Source of the DNA: Pseudomonadota bacterium
GTDB taxonomy: Bacteria; Myxococcota_A; UBA9160; JADFDR01
Assembly (NCBI GenBank): GCA_003353845.1
Contig: PIVT01000022.1
Span: 1-49,893, forward strand
Direction: 5' to 3'
Length of the DNA: 49,893 nucleotides
Part shown: in pieces, positions 15,301 through 23,747 of the stretch
Position numbering within the stretch: position 1 is the stretch's first letter
Layout of the letters: every line of letters starts with the position of its first letter
Position numbers and translations under genes: made by a program
The notes under the pieces: model-generated
Database searches by the model: none
What the model was told of the DNA's origin: nothing
What the model saw: the letters and a program-made list of their open reading frames with translations, nothing else

Positions 15301-17214
15301 ATGTCGAATCTAGAACCGCTGATGAAACAAAATTTTCTGGAGTATGCCAGCTACGTGATCCTGGATCGCGCAGTTCCAGACCTCCGTGATGGGTGTAAAC
15401 CCGTGCAGCGTCGCTTGCTACATACCTTGTTTGAGATGAATGACGGACATTTTCACAAGGTTGCCAATGTGATCGGCGAAACCATGAAGCTTCATCCTCA
15501 TGGCGACGCTTCCATCGGGGACGCATTGGTTGTACTGGCCAATAAAGAATATTTCATCGATAAACAGGGCAACTTCGGCAATGTCATTACCGGGCACCGC
15601 GCTGCGGCCGCGCGTTACATTGAATGCCGACTCACGCCTCTCGCCCTGGAAACGCTATTTAACAAGCCTCTGACAGAGTTCGCCGACAGCTATGACGGCC
15701 GCAGGCCGGAACCGGTGGTGCTGCCCGCAAAACTTCCCATGGCTTTGTTGCTTGGGATTGAAGGCATAGCGGTCGGGCTCGCCACGAAAATTCTTCCTCA
15801 TAATCTGATCGAACTCTTGCAGGGACAGGTCAAGATCCTCAAGAAGCAAAAAGTGAAGCTCTATCCCGATTTTCTCAGCGGCGGCATCATGGATGTTTCG
15901 GAATATGAGGATGGTCGCGGCAAGGTGAAGTTGCGGGCGCGTATCGATGCCAAGGGCGAGAAAGCCTTGGTGATCCGAGAGATTCCACATGGCACCACAA
16001 CGGAGAGTTTGATCGCCTCGATTGAGGCCGCCGCCCAGAAGAACCGGGTGAAGGTGAGCTCCATTGATGACTTTACGACGGGTAAGGTGGAGATCGAAAT
16101 TTCGATTTCGCGTGGCTGCTATGCCGAAGATGTGATTCCGCAGCTATACGCCTACACCGACTGTGAGGTGTCCCTGAGCTCCAATATTGTAGTGATCGAT
16201 GATCGCAACCCTGTCGAGCTGACGGTGACGGAATTACTGGTGCGCCTCACCAAACAATTGCGGGAACAGATCAAGGCGGAATTGGAGTGGGATCTTCAGC
16301 AGCTCGAAGACAAGCAGCACTGGTTGACACTGGAACAAATCTTTGTCGAAAATCGCGTCTATAAAAAGATTGAAACCATCAAGACCGCCGAAGGCGTGAA
16401 CAAAGCGGTTTGGACCGGGATGGAGAAGTTTAAGAAACAATTCGTACGTCCCATGGTGGACGAGGATGTGAAACGTCTTCTCGATCTGCGAATTCGCCGC
16501 ATCTCGGTCTATGACATTGAAAAAAACCGCAAGGACCTGGACGAACTCATCGCCCAGATGAGGGGCTTGCGCAGCAAATTAAAGAACCTGTCGAAAACCT
16601 GTATTGCGTATTTGGAAGATCTCATTAAGCGCTATGGCGATGAGTACAAGCGCAGAACAAAGCTTGCGACCTTTGAATCGGTGGATAAGAAAGATGTTGC
16701 GCGGCAAGACATCAAAATTAATTACGACGCAAAGACTGGCTTCATCGGATCGCAGGTGCGTGGTGCAGATATTCAAATCACAGTGAGTGAGTACGATCGG
16801 ATCCTGGCGATTTCCAACGATGGGTCCTATCGCATTATGGCACCCATGGACAAAAAGCTGCTGCCCGGGAAACTGCTGTACTGTGCGCTGTTCAACCTTG
16901 AAGAAGGGCTGACCTTTACCGTGGTCTATCGAGATAAAGACAAAATGGCATACGGCAAGAAGGTTCAAGTGTTGAAATTTATCAAGGACAAGGAATATCA
17001 GCTGATCAAGGGTGATAAGGGGAAAGTCGATTTGTTCATCCTTGAGGGGGAACCCTTGGGAACGGCTCATCTGAGCTTTGTGCCCGCCAAGCGACAACGC
17101 GTGAAGAGCGCTCAATTTGACTTGGCCGAGTTGGAACTCACGGGGGTTGCCGCGCGAGGTGTGCGCTTGGCGCCGAAAGCAGTCTCCAAAATAAAGATGC
17201 TAAAAGCGACCTGA
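15301..17214 (+). CDS. parC: DNA topoisomerase IV subunit A
   Basis: 637 residues from the ATG at 15301 (a GTG at 15292 is in frame). The breakage-reunion domain shows RAVPDLRDGCKPVQRRLL, HPHGDASIGDAL and the catalytic tyrosine Tyr106 in AAAARYIECRLTPL. A long coiled-coil tower (~300-460) and a short, degenerate C-terminal domain of about 150 residues follow. It lacks a full six-bladed GyrA pinwheel, so decatenation, not supercoiling, is the likely role. The position matching E. coli GyrA Ser83 is Ala here, which is usual for this ParC type. It converges on the diadenylate cyclase gene with 2 bp between stops. Confidence 0.92.
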   Translation: MSNLEPLMKQNFLEYASYVILDRAVPDLRDGCKPVQRRLLHTLFEMNDGHFHKVANVIGETMKLHPHGDASIGDALVVLANKEYFIDKQGNFGNVITGHRAAAARYIECRLTPLALETLFNKPLTEFADSYDGRRPEPVVLPAKLPMALLLGIEGIAVGLATKILPHNLIELLQGQVKILKKQKVKLYPDFLSGGIMDVSEYEDGRGKVKLRARIDAKGEKALVIREIPHGTTTESLIASIEAAAQKNRVKVSSIDDFTTGKVEIEISISRGCYAEDVIPQLYAYTDCEVSLSSNIVVIDDRNPVELTVTELLVRLTKQLREQIKAELEWDLQQLEDKQHWLTLEQIFVENRVYKKIETIKTAEGVNKAVWTGMEKFKKQFVRPMVDEDVKRLLDLRIRRISVYDIEKNRKDLDELIAQMRGLRSKLKNLSKTCIAYLEDLIKRYGDEYKRRTKLATFESVDKKDVARQDIKINYDAKTGFIGSQVRGADIQITVSEYDRILAISNDGSYRIMAPMDKKLLPGKLLYCALFNLEEGLTFTVVYRDKDKMAYGKKVQVLKFIKDKEYQLIKGDKGKVDLFILEGEPLGTAHLSFVPAKRQRVKSAQFDLAELELTGVAARGVRLAPKAVSKIKMLKAT

Positions 17215-17216
17215 GA

Positions 17217-18386
17217 CTACTCCTCGCCAGTCTTTTTAATATCCAGACGCACCCTGCTCGGGTTTGCGCTCACAAAGCGCAAACTGTCGGGATGGCTGAC
17301 AAGGTCGGGAGTAATTTGAAAGGTGCGCCGACCCAGTTGCACCAAGAGTGCATCAATGTGAATTCTAAATTGGTTGGAGCCGGCCAGTAAAAAGTCGCGC
17401 CGTCGTCCTTGGAAGGTCACGGTGATACTTTCGGGCTCCATGGACACCATGGTGTAACCCTCCGGTAAGTTGTCAACGATCACGGGAACGCTGCGTTCCA
17501 TCTCCATCTCGCTCATGCCTGGGATGGAGATGAACCAAATCCCGCTGGCTAGAGCCGCTGCGATACAGCCTTCACGCCATTTCGCAAAAATACGTTGATG
17601 CAGCGCTTTGACTTGCTTTCGAGTGGAGTGTGGCCGGGCATAATCCAAAAAATTCGAGACTTCGCGGTGCAAGATTTCGGCTTGTGGCAATTCAGTCAAC
17701 TGGCCATTGAGAGCGATGGAGATGCTCCCGCGCTCTTCGGAAACAACGATGCACAGTGCGTCGCTGCGCTCGGCCAGGCCGAGAGCAGCGGCATGTCGCG
17801 TACCGCCTTGCCCGATGGCGTTCCAGTCTGTGGAAAGAGGCAGGTGGATACCAAAGCGCTCCACACGATCCCCGGATAAGAGGATGGCTCCATCATGTCC
17901 AGGGGTTCGCGGGTCGAAGATACTTTGCAACAGCTCTTCGCTGACGCGGCCATCGAGATAGGTGCCTCCCTGCAGATGGCGTTCTAAAGGGGTTCGTCCG
18001 GGCAGGATCAACAGCGCGCCCACGCGTTCTTGGGCGAAGCGTGCGGAGACGCGAACAATCAGATCGAGGACCATTCGAGATGGGCTCGGTGCTTCGCGGC
18101 GAAAGCTCCATACCGTGATGCTTTCAAGGAGTCGACGTAAGTCTTCTTGGAAGACGACAACAATGATGAGAACAAAGACGGCGAAGAAGCCTTGGAAGAT
18201 CCAAGTGGTGACTTGTAGATCGAGGCGCTGCGCCAGAAGGTAGAGTACGCCGAGCAGCGCCATGCCGGGAATGGCGAGGCGTGCGCGAGTATTTTTCATC
18301 CAAGTGAGGGCCACCCAGAGCATGACAGTAACGATCATGACATCGATCAGTGGAGCCAATCGTACTTCGCGCAGCAATTCGATCAC
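17217..18386 (-). CDS. Membrane diadenylate cyclase fused to a YbbR (CdaR-like) domain
   Basis: 389 residues from the GTG at 18386, which has AGGAGAA 10 nt upstream. The frame is open to 18593, but those extra residues overlap the psd leader and look unrelated. Order: three membrane spans as in CdaA (~10-95), a DAC domain with PGHDGAILL and GTRHAAALGL (the DGA and RHR motifs, the latter as RHA), another hydrophobic segment near ~270, and one YbbR domain (VPVIVDNLPEGY ... SVTFQGRRRD-like strands) to the end. DAC domains condense two ATP to c-di-AMP. In Firmicutes CdaA and its YbbR regulator CdaR are separate neighbours, and here they are one chain. It is divergent from psd. Confidence 0.88.
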   Translation of the reverse strand: MIELLREVRLAPLIDVMIVTVMLWVALTWMKNTRARLAIPGMALLGVLYLLAQRLDLQVTTWIFQGFFAVFVLIIVVVFQEDLRRLLESITVWSFRREAPSPSRMVLDLIVRVSARFAQERVGALLILPGRTPLERHLQGGTYLDGRVSEELLQSIFDPRTPGHDGAILLSGDRVERFGIHLPLSTDWNAIGQGGTRHAAALGLAERSDALCIVVSEERGSISIALNGQLTELPQAEILHREVSNFLDYARPHSTRKQVKALHQRIFAKWREGCIAAALASGIWFISIPGMSEMEMERSVPVIVDNLPEGYTMVSMEPESITVTFQGRRRDFLLAGSNQFRIHIDALLVQLGRRTFQITPDLVSHPDSLRFVSANPSRVRLDIKKTGEE

Positions 18387-18619
18387 GTCGAAGCTTTTCT
18401 CCTGGAGAGGCCGTTGCGAACTTCCAAAGTAGATCGACACCCCGCGTCGGAGAGGGTCAGAAAGCAGTCCCCGCAGCCCTTGTCCCCCTAAGTATTGCAC
18501 TGACCTGTGGAGACAGGAAGGAATATGCGTGAATTGCCTTCGAATAAAGAGAGATCGATCTAGCGGCGTCGCTAAATCGAAAATGGTATCCACTGTTGAA
18601 AGGGAGAGACGGCAAGTCG

Positions 18620-19510
18620 ATGGAGCGCAGGCTGATGGTGTGGGACAGGCGCTCGCACCGCGAAGAAGAAGAACGAGTGTACGGTGGTGGCCTGATGCAC
18701 TGGGCTTACGGCACCGCCTTGGGCCGCCTCTTGTCCAAGGCAGTTCTGGCGCGGGCTTGGGTCAGCAAGTGGGTCGGTGCCTATAAGTCCTCCCGCTGGA
18801 GTGCGCGCAGCATCGATGCCTTTATTCACAAATATGAGATTCCCATCCAGGAATTCGAAGAGACTTCTTTTACCTCGTTTAACGATTTTTTCATCCGAAG
18901 ATTCAAGGAAGGCGCTCGTTCTTTTTGTGGGGTAGCCAGCGAGCTTTCGGCGCCCGCCGAAGGGAGGTATCTAGCTTATTCACGCACCTGCCCGGACATC
19001 ACCTACCCCGTAAAGGGACAGTACTTGTCGGCGGCGGCCCTCCTGGCAAACGAGACCTTGGCTGCTGATTTTGAAGGGGGACCCTTGGTGATCGCACGGC
19101 TGTGCCCCTTGGATTATCACCGCTTTCATTACCCCGACGCTGGAAAACTTGTGAAGCGCTATCGCGTACCCGGTCCCTTGCACTCCGTAAATCCTTTTGT
19201 GTTGTCCGTCCAAGGGGATGTGTTGTGTACCAATGAACGCAGCGTAAGCATTCTGCAAACCGAAAACTTTGGTTTGCTTGCTTATATTGAGGTGGGCGCG
19301 TTGTGTGTCGGGAAAATCGTGCAGACGGATCCCGAGCAGTCTGAATTCTCGCGAGGGGAGGAAAAGGGATACTTCATGTTTGGCGGGTCGACTGTCATTT
19401 TGTTGGGGCAGCCCGGTGCCTGGGAGCCCGATGCCGACCTGGTGACGCAAACCGCGGCTGAGCGAGAGTGCCTTGTGCGTTTGGGCGAACGTATCGGGAC
19501 GGTGAAATAA
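18620..19510 (+). CDS. psd: Phosphatidylserine decarboxylase proenzyme
   Basis: 296 residues from the ATG at 18620 (the frame extends to a TTG at 18596). The self-cleavage site is FMFGGSTVILL near the C-terminus, where the Ser becomes the pyruvoyl group. Other family blocks are SFNDFFIRRF, CPLDYHRFH (catalytic His) and VGALCVGKI. The FGGST site is of the PSD type found in Clostridium and eukaryotes, and differs from the LGST of E. coli Psd. The enzyme makes phosphatidylethanolamine at the inner membrane. It is not next to a phosphatidylserine synthase here. Confidence 0.92.
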   Translation: MERRLMVWDRRSHREEEERVYGGGLMHWAYGTALGRLLSKAVLARAWVSKWVGAYKSSRWSARSIDAFIHKYEIPIQEFEETSFTSFNDFFIRRFKEGARSFCGVASELSAPAEGRYLAYSRTCPDITYPVKGQYLSAAALLANETLAADFEGGPLVIARLCPLDYHRFHYPDAGKLVKRYRVPGPLHSVNPFVLSVQGDVLCTNERSVSILQTENFGLLAYIEVGALCVGKIVQTDPEQSEFSRGEEKGYFMFGGSTVILLGQPGAWEPDADLVTQTAAERECLVRLGERIGTVK

Positions 19511-19549
19511 GCCGATGCAAGAGCTGCGTGTGAATTCAGTTGGAGTCGA

Positions 19550-20407
19550 CTAGGCAGGCGACAAGATGAGCGACGCTGCCCCGCGTGAAGCCTGAATCGC
19601 GAAGTGGTATCCCTCGACGGGTGTATTGCCAAAGACAGGCGGCTCAAGGCAAACGGTAATCGCTTGTTTTTCGAGCTCATCCATGGCAGATCCGGCCAGA
19701 ATGTTGAGAAATTCCCCAATGCAGTCGTCCAGCAAGGTAGAGGAAATCTCCTCGGGATCTTCTTCGGTTTTTTGATTGCTGAAGCCACCCATGAAACCCG
19801 CGTGAATTTGGGCTGCAAAGTCCTGGTCACAAGACAAGGTTATGTCCCAATTCTCGTCTCCGCGAACGGATACCGTTGCAATCTGAGACTGCAGCTCTTG
19901 TCCGGACCATTTCTCACAACTCTGTGTAAAGAGTTGGATGCGGGCGATGCGTTGTGTGAGCTTGGGAAAGAGGTCGAGGATGCAATCGACCAACTGGGAA
20001 TCGTCGATCTCTTCTGGCAACTGCAGGTAGCGGTTGGCTACCTGGCCAGCTTGATCCAAGCTGAATTTTTTCAAGAGGTCATCCAAGCGGCCGGTGTCGA
20101 GATGTCCAAGCTGGCAGAGCGCTTGTCCAATGGAAAGTCGCTGCGCTTTTTGTTCTCGAACCAAATCCCGCACCTGATCCGTCGTCAGCAGGCCCATTCC
20201 CACAGCCAGGTCACCGAACTTTCGGTCTGTGCGTCGTTGTTCGCGGTTGATGCGGTTGGCGTCGCGCTCCGAGAGGACATTGGCGGAGACTGCGAACTCA
20301 CCGAGGACGGGGTTGGTGTCGTCCATCAGGGTCACGGCTTCGCGCACATGCTCTGGTTGAACTTCCCCTAACTCGATCAAAAACTGCCCAAAGAATTTTC
20401 TAGCCAT
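19550..20407 (-). CDS. CheX-like phosphatase domain fused to an MshEN-like N-terminal domain
   Basis: 285 residues in two parts. Residues ~1-120 contain two repeats of the MshEN/GspE-N pattern (FFGQFLIELGEVQPEHVREA and KFGDLAVGMGLLTTDQVRDL, then QALCQLGHLDTGRLDDLL). Residues ~150-285 match the CheX fold, with the phosphatase signature GEFLNILAG (Glu-x-x-Asn then Gly). CheX-type proteins dephosphorylate CheY, and MshEN domains of some ATPases bind c-di-GMP. The ATG overlaps the stop of the response regulator gene by 1 nt, so the pair is translationally coupled and its substrate is probably that regulator. This fusion is the notable point. Confidence 0.75.
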   Translation of the reverse strand: MARKFFGQFLIELGEVQPEHVREAVTLMDDTNPVLGEFAVSANVLSERDANRINREQRRTDRKFGDLAVGMGLLTTDQVRDLVREQKAQRLSIGQALCQLGHLDTGRLDDLLKKFSLDQAGQVANRYLQLPEEIDDSQLVDCILDLFPKLTQRIARIQLFTQSCEKWSGQELQSQIATVSVRGDENWDITLSCDQDFAAQIHAGFMGGFSNQKTEEDPEEISSTLLDDCIGEFLNILAGSAMDELEKQAITVCLEPPVFGNTPVEGYHFAIQASRGAASLILSPA

Positions 20408-20805
20408 TAGACACCCTCACGCTGTCGAAGGGACTCAAGCTCATTGATAATGAGTTCTTCGATCTGTTCGGGGTCAATGGGTTTTCCTATGACTTGAAAT
20501 GCACCCAGTCTGAAAGACTCTTCAGAGCGTGAGTTGAGGCTTCCAACAGAGGAAATCATGGCGACGCGGCTTTCGGGAGCCGCTGAAGAAATAATGCGCA
20601 GGGCCGAGAGTCCATCCATATTGGGCATGACGATGTCCATCAGCACCAAGTGCGGCTTGAGTGCGGTGACCAGCTTGACAGCTTCGGCACCATCTACCGC
20701 AGTGCCGACAATTTCGACGTCATCGATGTGCGAACACAGCGCGCCCAGCTGGGCAAGAATGGTCTTGCTGTCGTCGACTATAATGATTCGTAGCGTCTTA
20801 CTCAT
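20407..20805 (-). CDS. CheY-like single-domain response regulator
   Basis: 132 residues, a lone receiver domain: IIIVDDSKT (acidic pair at 10-11), VLMDIVMPNMDG (phospho-acceptor Asp), AMISSVG (Ser/Thr switch) and GKPIDPEQ (Lys). There is no output domain, so it acts by protein contact. GAGGGG precedes the ATG. The coupled downstream gene encodes a CheX-like phosphatase, so this pair looks like a small phospho-switch. No chemotaxis receptors or CheA are in the window. The 20806-21043 gap upstream shows no gene. Confidence 0.9.
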   Translation of the reverse strand: MSKTLRIIIVDDSKTILAQLGALCSHIDDVEIVGTAVDGAEAVKLVTALKPHLVLMDIVMPNMDGLSALRIISSAAPESRVAMISSVGSLNSRSEESFRLGAFQVIGKPIDPEQIEELIINELESLRQREGV

Positions 20806-21043
20806 GAAGGCCCCTCAATCGATTCACCTAGTACCTAATCGGGTTCTGAAAGAAATTCCTGAGCATGGATTGCACGGAAAAAAGCGCCGAGCCGTCAAGA
20901 GTTCCACTGACATGGCAAATAGCCGAAAGTAAAGGATTTTTCACGCTGGCAAGGGAGTCTTAAGGCGCCAGGAACTTCGAGCTTAGGGCGGCCAAATGCA
21001 TTTTCTTGCGCTGGGGGGGTGGGCGCAGGAGCAAATCTATCCG

Positions 21044-21274
21044 CTAGGGAGCGTCAGTGGACTCCCAATCGCGCAAGCTGCTGGGCTTGCGCAGTGTACA
21101 GGCTTCATCCCAGACCGGATATCCCGTCGTACCCTCAGATACGGCGTGAGCCGCATCAATGGGATGCGGATAGGAGCCTAACTCGTGTTCGTTAATGGAC
21201 AGCCTCGATCGATACGGCCGATCTCGGGTCAGGTGAATTTCAAAGATCCCAGCTTGGGTTTTGCAGTACCACAT
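21044..21274 (-). CDS. Small conserved-type protein of unknown function (76 aa)
   Basis: The frame is open to 21394, but the ATG at 21274 has GAGGGGG six nt upstream and begins the recognisable part. The protein reads MWYCKTQAGIFEIHL ... RLSINEHELGSYPHPIDAAH ... TGYPVWDEA ... PSSLRDWES. An aromatic N-terminal strand, a LGSYxxPxxAA helix start, a TGYxxWD motif and a Leu-x-x-Trp tail resemble a small single-domain family seen in proteobacteria, from memory, without a name or known role. It is not obviously linked to its neighbours. Confidence 0.65.
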   Translation of the reverse strand: MWYCKTQAGIFEIHLTRDRPYRSRLSINEHELGSYPHPIDAAHAVSEGTTGYPVWDEACTLRKPSSLRDWESTDAP

Positions 21275-21448
21275 AATTTCCCCCTCAGGTTTCCGAGCTG
21301 CGCCAAGCGCCCAATGCTTGTAATCCACCCGGAAACAAGGCCTTATATCTTGCAAATAACATAGACGAAGGGAAATGTGTAAAAAATGATACAAAAAAAG
21401 AAAGAAATTGGTTTTTAAAGCCAGGTTCTTGCGTCGACTTGGTTCCCG

Positions 21449-22018
21449 CTAATAAATAAGGCCGCTGGTTTTCGAATACTCTTGCAAGACGGCCACAGCT
21501 CGGTCGCGACACAGGTCGCGTTGGACCGAGATCCCGCGGCGGTTGAGGCTGTCCACCCAGTCGAGGGGTTTATCACCCTCATCAAAGCCAATGGCACACA
21601 CGTCTTCGGCCCGGGCAGCGCACACCAGTTGTGATAGACCCGCCCAGGGGATGGCGCCGAAACACATGGCACAGGGCTCACCGCTGGTAACCAGTTCCAC
21701 GCGCCGCTTTCCCTGCTGACTCAAATCGAAGTCAGCCAGCCGCTGTTGGGCGAGGCTCATGGCCAGGATCTCCGCGTGGGCGATGGAGGCGTGGGACGAG
21801 GTGACAAGGTTGACGCCGGGTGCAATGAGTTCGTGAGTATCCGCATCAAAAATGGCGGCTCCAAAGGGACCACCGCTGCCCTCGTGAATATTTTGTGCCG
21901 AGAGTTCGATGGCCAGGAGCATGCGCTCTTCGATGTTGCGGAGCGGCCCATTGGCCGTGGCTGCCTCTATCTGTGTCGAAACCCAACTCGGCAATTCAAG
22001 GGTGAGGCTGGGAAACAT
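21449..22018 (-). CDS. Nucleoside/guanine deaminase (CMP/dCMP deaminase fold)
   Basis: 189 residues with the zinc site of cytidine/deoxycytidylate-type deaminases: SIAHAEILAMS (His-Ala-Glu) and SGEPCAMCFGAI (the two Cys). GGPFGAAIFD and PGVNLVTSSHASIAHAE match the guanine-deaminase/nucleoside-deaminase branch more than TadA. The ATG at 22018 lies 5 nt after the stop of the glycosyltransferase; the longer open frame overlaps that gene. Likely purine salvage, cytosolic; the exact base is not determined by sequence alone. Confidence 0.88.
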   Translation of the reverse strand: MFPSLTLELPSWVSTQIEAATANGPLRNIEERMLLAIELSAQNIHEGSGGPFGAAIFDADTHELIAPGVNLVTSSHASIAHAEILAMSLAQQRLADFDLSQQGKRRVELVTSGEPCAMCFGAIPWAGLSQLVCAARAEDVCAIGFDEGDKPLDWVDSLNRRGISVQRDLCRDRAVAVLQEYSKTSGLIY

Positions 22019-22022
22019 GGGC

Positions 22023-23435
22023 TTAGCTGGCTCCTTCTCCCTTGAGAACGGCAGGGATGGTTTTGAGCAAGATACGCACATCGTTGGCCAAGGACCATGT
22101 GTCGATATAAAAGAGATCGAGTTTCATCCATTCGCGGAAACCGATTTGGTTTCGACCGCTGATTTGCCAGATGCAGGTGAGGCCCGGGCGCATGGAAAGC
22201 CGACGCCGATCCGTGGGTCGGTACTTCTCGACTTCACCCGGCGTGGGGGGGCGAGGGCCGACGAGGCTCATTTCCCCGCGCAGTACATTCCATAACTGTG
22301 GGAGTTCATCGAAGCTCCACTTGCGCAGGAAGCGGCCCACGGAAAAGATGCGCGGATCGTTCTTGATTTTGAACACGGGTCCATCCATCTCGTTCAACGC
22401 TTCCAGTTCTTCTTTCTTTTCTTCTGCGTTGATGCACATGGTGCGCAGTTTGAGGATCTCGAATTTTCGACCATTGCGTCCTACGCGTATTTGGCGAAAC
22501 AGGACGGGTCCGGGGTCGCTGATGGAAATGGCCAGGGAGGAGAGCAAAATGATGGGTGCCGAGACGAAGAGCAAGGTGGCCGATGCGACGATGTCCATGA
22601 GGCGCTTGAGGGCCAGATCGACTTCTCCATGGTGCACGGGTGCGAAACTGAGCCCGCCCAGGGAGCCGTAGAGGTTGATTCGGGGCTGGGGCAAACGGTC
22701 GCCAAAGATATCGGAGAGCAGGGTCAGGGGAACTCCGATGGTTGAACAGGCTTCGACGATGGGAATGAGGTCTGGCAGCATGTCGCGCGGACAGGCCGCC
22801 ACCACCTCATCGACGATGTGGTCTTTGAGCAATCCCGGCACCTCGCTGAAATCACAGATTTGTTCTTTGGGAACCAGGGCCTTGTAGCCCAAGGGGAGTT
22901 TGTCCACAAAGGCGACGATTTCAAAACCCCACTCCGCATGGTTCTCCAACTCACGCTTCACCATCAGCGCTCGAGGGCCTGTTCCAATCACTACGATGTT
23001 TCGGTGATTGCGTCCCGACCGGTGCGCGGATTGAACGGTTTTTACGGCTCCAATGCGCAGACCGGCCATGCAGAGAAAATGCGCACTACAAAAAAGAACC
23101 GGGAAATAGGGGCTGATGGGAGCGTTCAGCATAAAAACGATGGCACTCATCATCAGCAGGCTTCCGCTGTCGGCCACGAGCAGCTTTTCCACAATGCGTC
23201 GGTAGCGTTCACATCGGTGCGAGCGATAGAAGCCCAGGCGATCCAGGCCAAGGGGCCAGATGAGACAGGCCATTAAGCCAAGGGCGAAGAGGATGGATTG
23301 CAGAAACCGTGTCTCGATGCCCGCGCTGCTGTCGATCTCTTGATGCAAGAAGAAGCCGACGAAGAGGAGTGAACTCACCAAGATATCGGAGACAAACAAG
23401 AAGTGGTGGAGGGGCTTGGCGTACTCTCTCAGCAT
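22023..23435 (-). CDS. Undecaprenyl-phosphate glycosylphosphotransferase starting exopolysaccharide synthesis
   Basis: 470 residues. Four to five membrane spans in the first ~130 residues are followed by a CoA-binding-like Rossmann domain (NIVVIGTGPRALMVKREL) and a fifth span (ATLLFVSAPIILLSSLAI). The catalytic sugar-transferase domain is VDLALKRLMDIVAS ... DPGPVLFRQIRVGRNG ... LKLRTM ... WSFDELPQLWNVLRGEMSLV GPRP. It should transfer a sugar-1-phosphate to the lipid carrier. Such enzymes belong to the exopolysaccharide loci that accompany exosortase/PEP-CTERM systems, which fits the PEP-CTERM genes at 3.5-5 kb. No other EPS genes flank it, so it is an isolated initiator here. Confidence 0.92.
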   Translation of the reverse strand: MLREYAKPLHHFLFVSDILVSSLLFVGFFLHQEIDSSAGIETRFLQSILFALGLMACLIWPLGLDRLGFYRSHRCERYRRIVEKLLVADSGSLLMMSAIVFMLNAPISPYFPVLFCSAHFLCMAGLRIGAVKTVQSAHRSGRNHRNIVVIGTGPRALMVKRELENHAEWGFEIVAFVDKLPLGYKALVPKEQICDFSEVPGLLKDHIVDEVVAACPRDMLPDLIPIVEACSTIGVPLTLLSDIFGDRLPQPRINLYGSLGGLSFAPVHHGEVDLALKRLMDIVASATLLFVSAPIILLSSLAISISDPGPVLFRQIRVGRNGRKFEILKLRTMCINAEEKKEELEALNEMDGPVFKIKNDPRIFSVGRFLRKWSFDELPQLWNVLRGEMSLVGPRPPTPGEVEKYRPTDRRRLSMRPGLTCIWQISGRNQIGFREWMKLDLFYIDTWSLANDVRILLKTIPAVLKGEGAS

Positions 23436-23505
23436 CGAAAAAATCTCTCGCTCTAGGTTTAGGGCTGCCCATCAAGGCATTAGTACGCCGCCCTCGTGAA
23501 TCTTT

Positions 23506-23556
23506 AGTTATCGGCAATTTAGGGGTCAGCTTAACGCCCTCGTTGCCGACTTAACT
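23506..23556. repeat. Imperfect inverted repeat in the divergent promoter region
   Basis: AGTTA-t-CGGCAA (from 23506) is mirrored by TTGCCG-act-TAACT (to 23556) across 27 bp. It sits between the exopolysaccharide transferase (minus) and the membrane protein gene (plus) in the 312-bp gap 23436-23747, which holds no gene. It may be an operator or part of a hairpin leader. Confidence 0.3.
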
Positions 23557-23747
23557 ATTGTCCCCTCTTGCAGAAATGCCGTTTCCCCATGGGGTTTCAG
23601 TGACTTCGGACACGTCTAGACTCTCGGGTAGCACCGATAATAGACAGGTCGATCCCAAGAGAGTCGGGGTCGGGAGCGTAGCCTGGCGAATTTGAATTCC
23701 GAGAAGTGTTGTGATCTGAGGGGAAGCAGCCAGTAGGAGAAGCGATT

